Assembly (NCBI RefSeq): GCF_003726095.1
Contig: NZ_CP026031.1
Location: 4,900,001 to 4,964,000 of the forward strand
Reading direction: 5' to 3'
Length of the DNA: 64,000 bases
Source of the DNA: Niallia circulans
GTDB lineage: Bacteria; Bacillota; Bacilli; Bacillales; Cytobacillaceae
Shown: positions 63,548 to 64,000 of the stretch, one piece after another
How positions within the stretch are numbered: the stretch's first letter is position 1
How the letters are laid out: each line of letters opens with the position of its first letter
Made by a program: the position numbers and the translations under genes
Notes under the pieces: model-generated
What the model saw: only the letters and a program-made list of their open reading frames with translations
The model's database searches: none
What the model was told of the DNA's origin: nothing

Positions 63548-64000
63548 AGTGTTTAAAACCAGGCTTATTAACAACCATCCAAGATTTGGGGAGACCGTCT
63601 TATCAGTCATTTGGTGTTTCAGTCTCTGGTGCAATGGACCCTCTTTCCTTGAAGCTAGCTAATATTATCGTCGGCAATCCACCTGACTATGCTGCTTTAG
63701 AAATAACATTATTAGGACCAGAAATACTTTTCGAAGGAGAAGGGATTATTGCGATTACTGGGGCAGATTTATCACCAACATTAAATGGAAAAGCGATCCC
63801 TATGTGGAAAGCGATCCATATCGAGGGTGGAGCTGTTTTGAAGTTTGGAAAAGGGAAAAATGGCTGTCGCAGCTATCTTGCTATCCTTGGCGGGATTGAT
63901 GTTCCAGAAGTAATGGGAAGTAAATCAACTTTTATTCGCGGAAGATATGGAGGGATGGAAGGAAGAGCCCTTCAAAGCAATGATTACATTCCAATAGGAC
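63535..64000 (+). CDS. pxpC: 5-oxoprolinase subunit PxpC (KipA family), 3' truncated by window end
   Basis: The first 155 codons are present, from ATG 63535 inside the end of pxpB. The text CLKPGLLTTIQDLGRPSYQSFGVSVSGAMDP, ALEITLLGPEILFEGEG and RSYLAILGGIDVPEVMGS is typical of the biotin-dependent-carboxylase-like KipA/PxpC family (usually 300-340 residues). The overlap with pxpB shows co-translation, as for most PxpBC pairs. The C-terminal half is outside the window. Confidence 0.9.
   Translation, partial: MEYIKCLKPGLLTTIQDLGRPSYQSFGVSVSGAMDPLSLKLANIIVGNPPDYAALEITLLGPEILFEGEGIIAITGADLSPTLNGKAIPMWKAIHIEGGAVLKFGKGKNGCRSYLAILGGIDVPEVMGSKSTFIRGRYGGMEGRALQSNDYIPIG

Overview
The window is AT-rich chromosomal DNA from a low-GC Gram-positive bacterium, almost certainly a Bacillaceae member. 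The Shine-Dalgarno sequences are strong, GTG and TTG starts are common, and the rhamnogalacturonan genes resemble the B. subtilis yes/yte/lpl set. Bce-type peptide sensing, LicT/LicR control, Fur and Zur boxes and typical Bacillus intergenic repeats are also present. I cannot name the genus. No rRNA, tRNA, CRISPR array, transposase or phage module was seen.

Layout. 1-2.4 kb: tail of a FIMAH-like protein, a YxiG-like protein, a SUKH immunity-type protein and a small membrane protein, with two near-identical hairpin repeats. 2.6-9.1 kb: a split cellobiose-type PTS (IIA, IIB, membrane protein, IIC), a GH1 6-phospho-beta-glucosidase and a LicR-type activator, followed by a decayed copy of the YxiG-like gene. 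9.6-12.1 kb: PadR repressor, DUF1048 protein and a DrrAB-type ABC exporter; PadR and exporter share a promoter motif. 12.4-18.3 kb: a six-gene unit joining a small membrane protein and a TctA-type permease to mevalonate kinase, diphosphomevalonate decarboxylase, phosphomevalonate kinase and type 2 IPP isomerase. 18.4-18.7 kb: a candidate type I toxin-antitoxin locus. 18.8-22.5 kb: MarR, DoxX, TetR and a DHA2 efflux pump; the MarR and pump promoters share a 20-bp motif.

22.6-25.3 kb: two Zur-box-preceded zinc lipoproteins, ZinT-like and ZnuA-like, sharing an extra His-rich module. 25.4-25.6 kb: an optimal promoter followed at once by a terminator, a possible tiny RNA. 26.1-31.7 kb: a Cys-cluster protein, a DUF6323/DUF6179 pair, GrpB, a MerR/EamA pair and MepB. 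32.2-36.3 kb: a Fur-controlled siderophore ABC importer with its binding protein divergent.

36.6-51.2 kb: a rhamnogalacturonan island with GH105 hydrolase, two AraC regulators, acetylesterase, Lpl-type ABC importer, GH106-like hydrolase, a PL11 lyase broken by a frameshift, and YesL. 51.3-55.7 kb: a Bce-type two-component system and ABC transporter whose permease is also frameshifted. 55.7-56.1 kb: a structured repeat. 56.7-57.9 kb: an Old Yellow Enzyme family oxidoreductase. 58.0-62.5 kb: licT-bglP-bglH with antiterminator RNA sites. 62.8 kb to the end: pxpB and the start of pxpC (5-oxoprolinase).

Together the genes describe a plant-matter or soil lifestyle: two independent beta-glucoside uptake routes and pectin side-chain use, with iron and zinc scavenging and several drug or peptide response modules. 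The most novel-looking items are the permease plus lower-mevalonate cassette, the small toxin-like locus with a convergent antisense transcript, and the repeated HYHTGD/HWHWY module in the zinc proteins.
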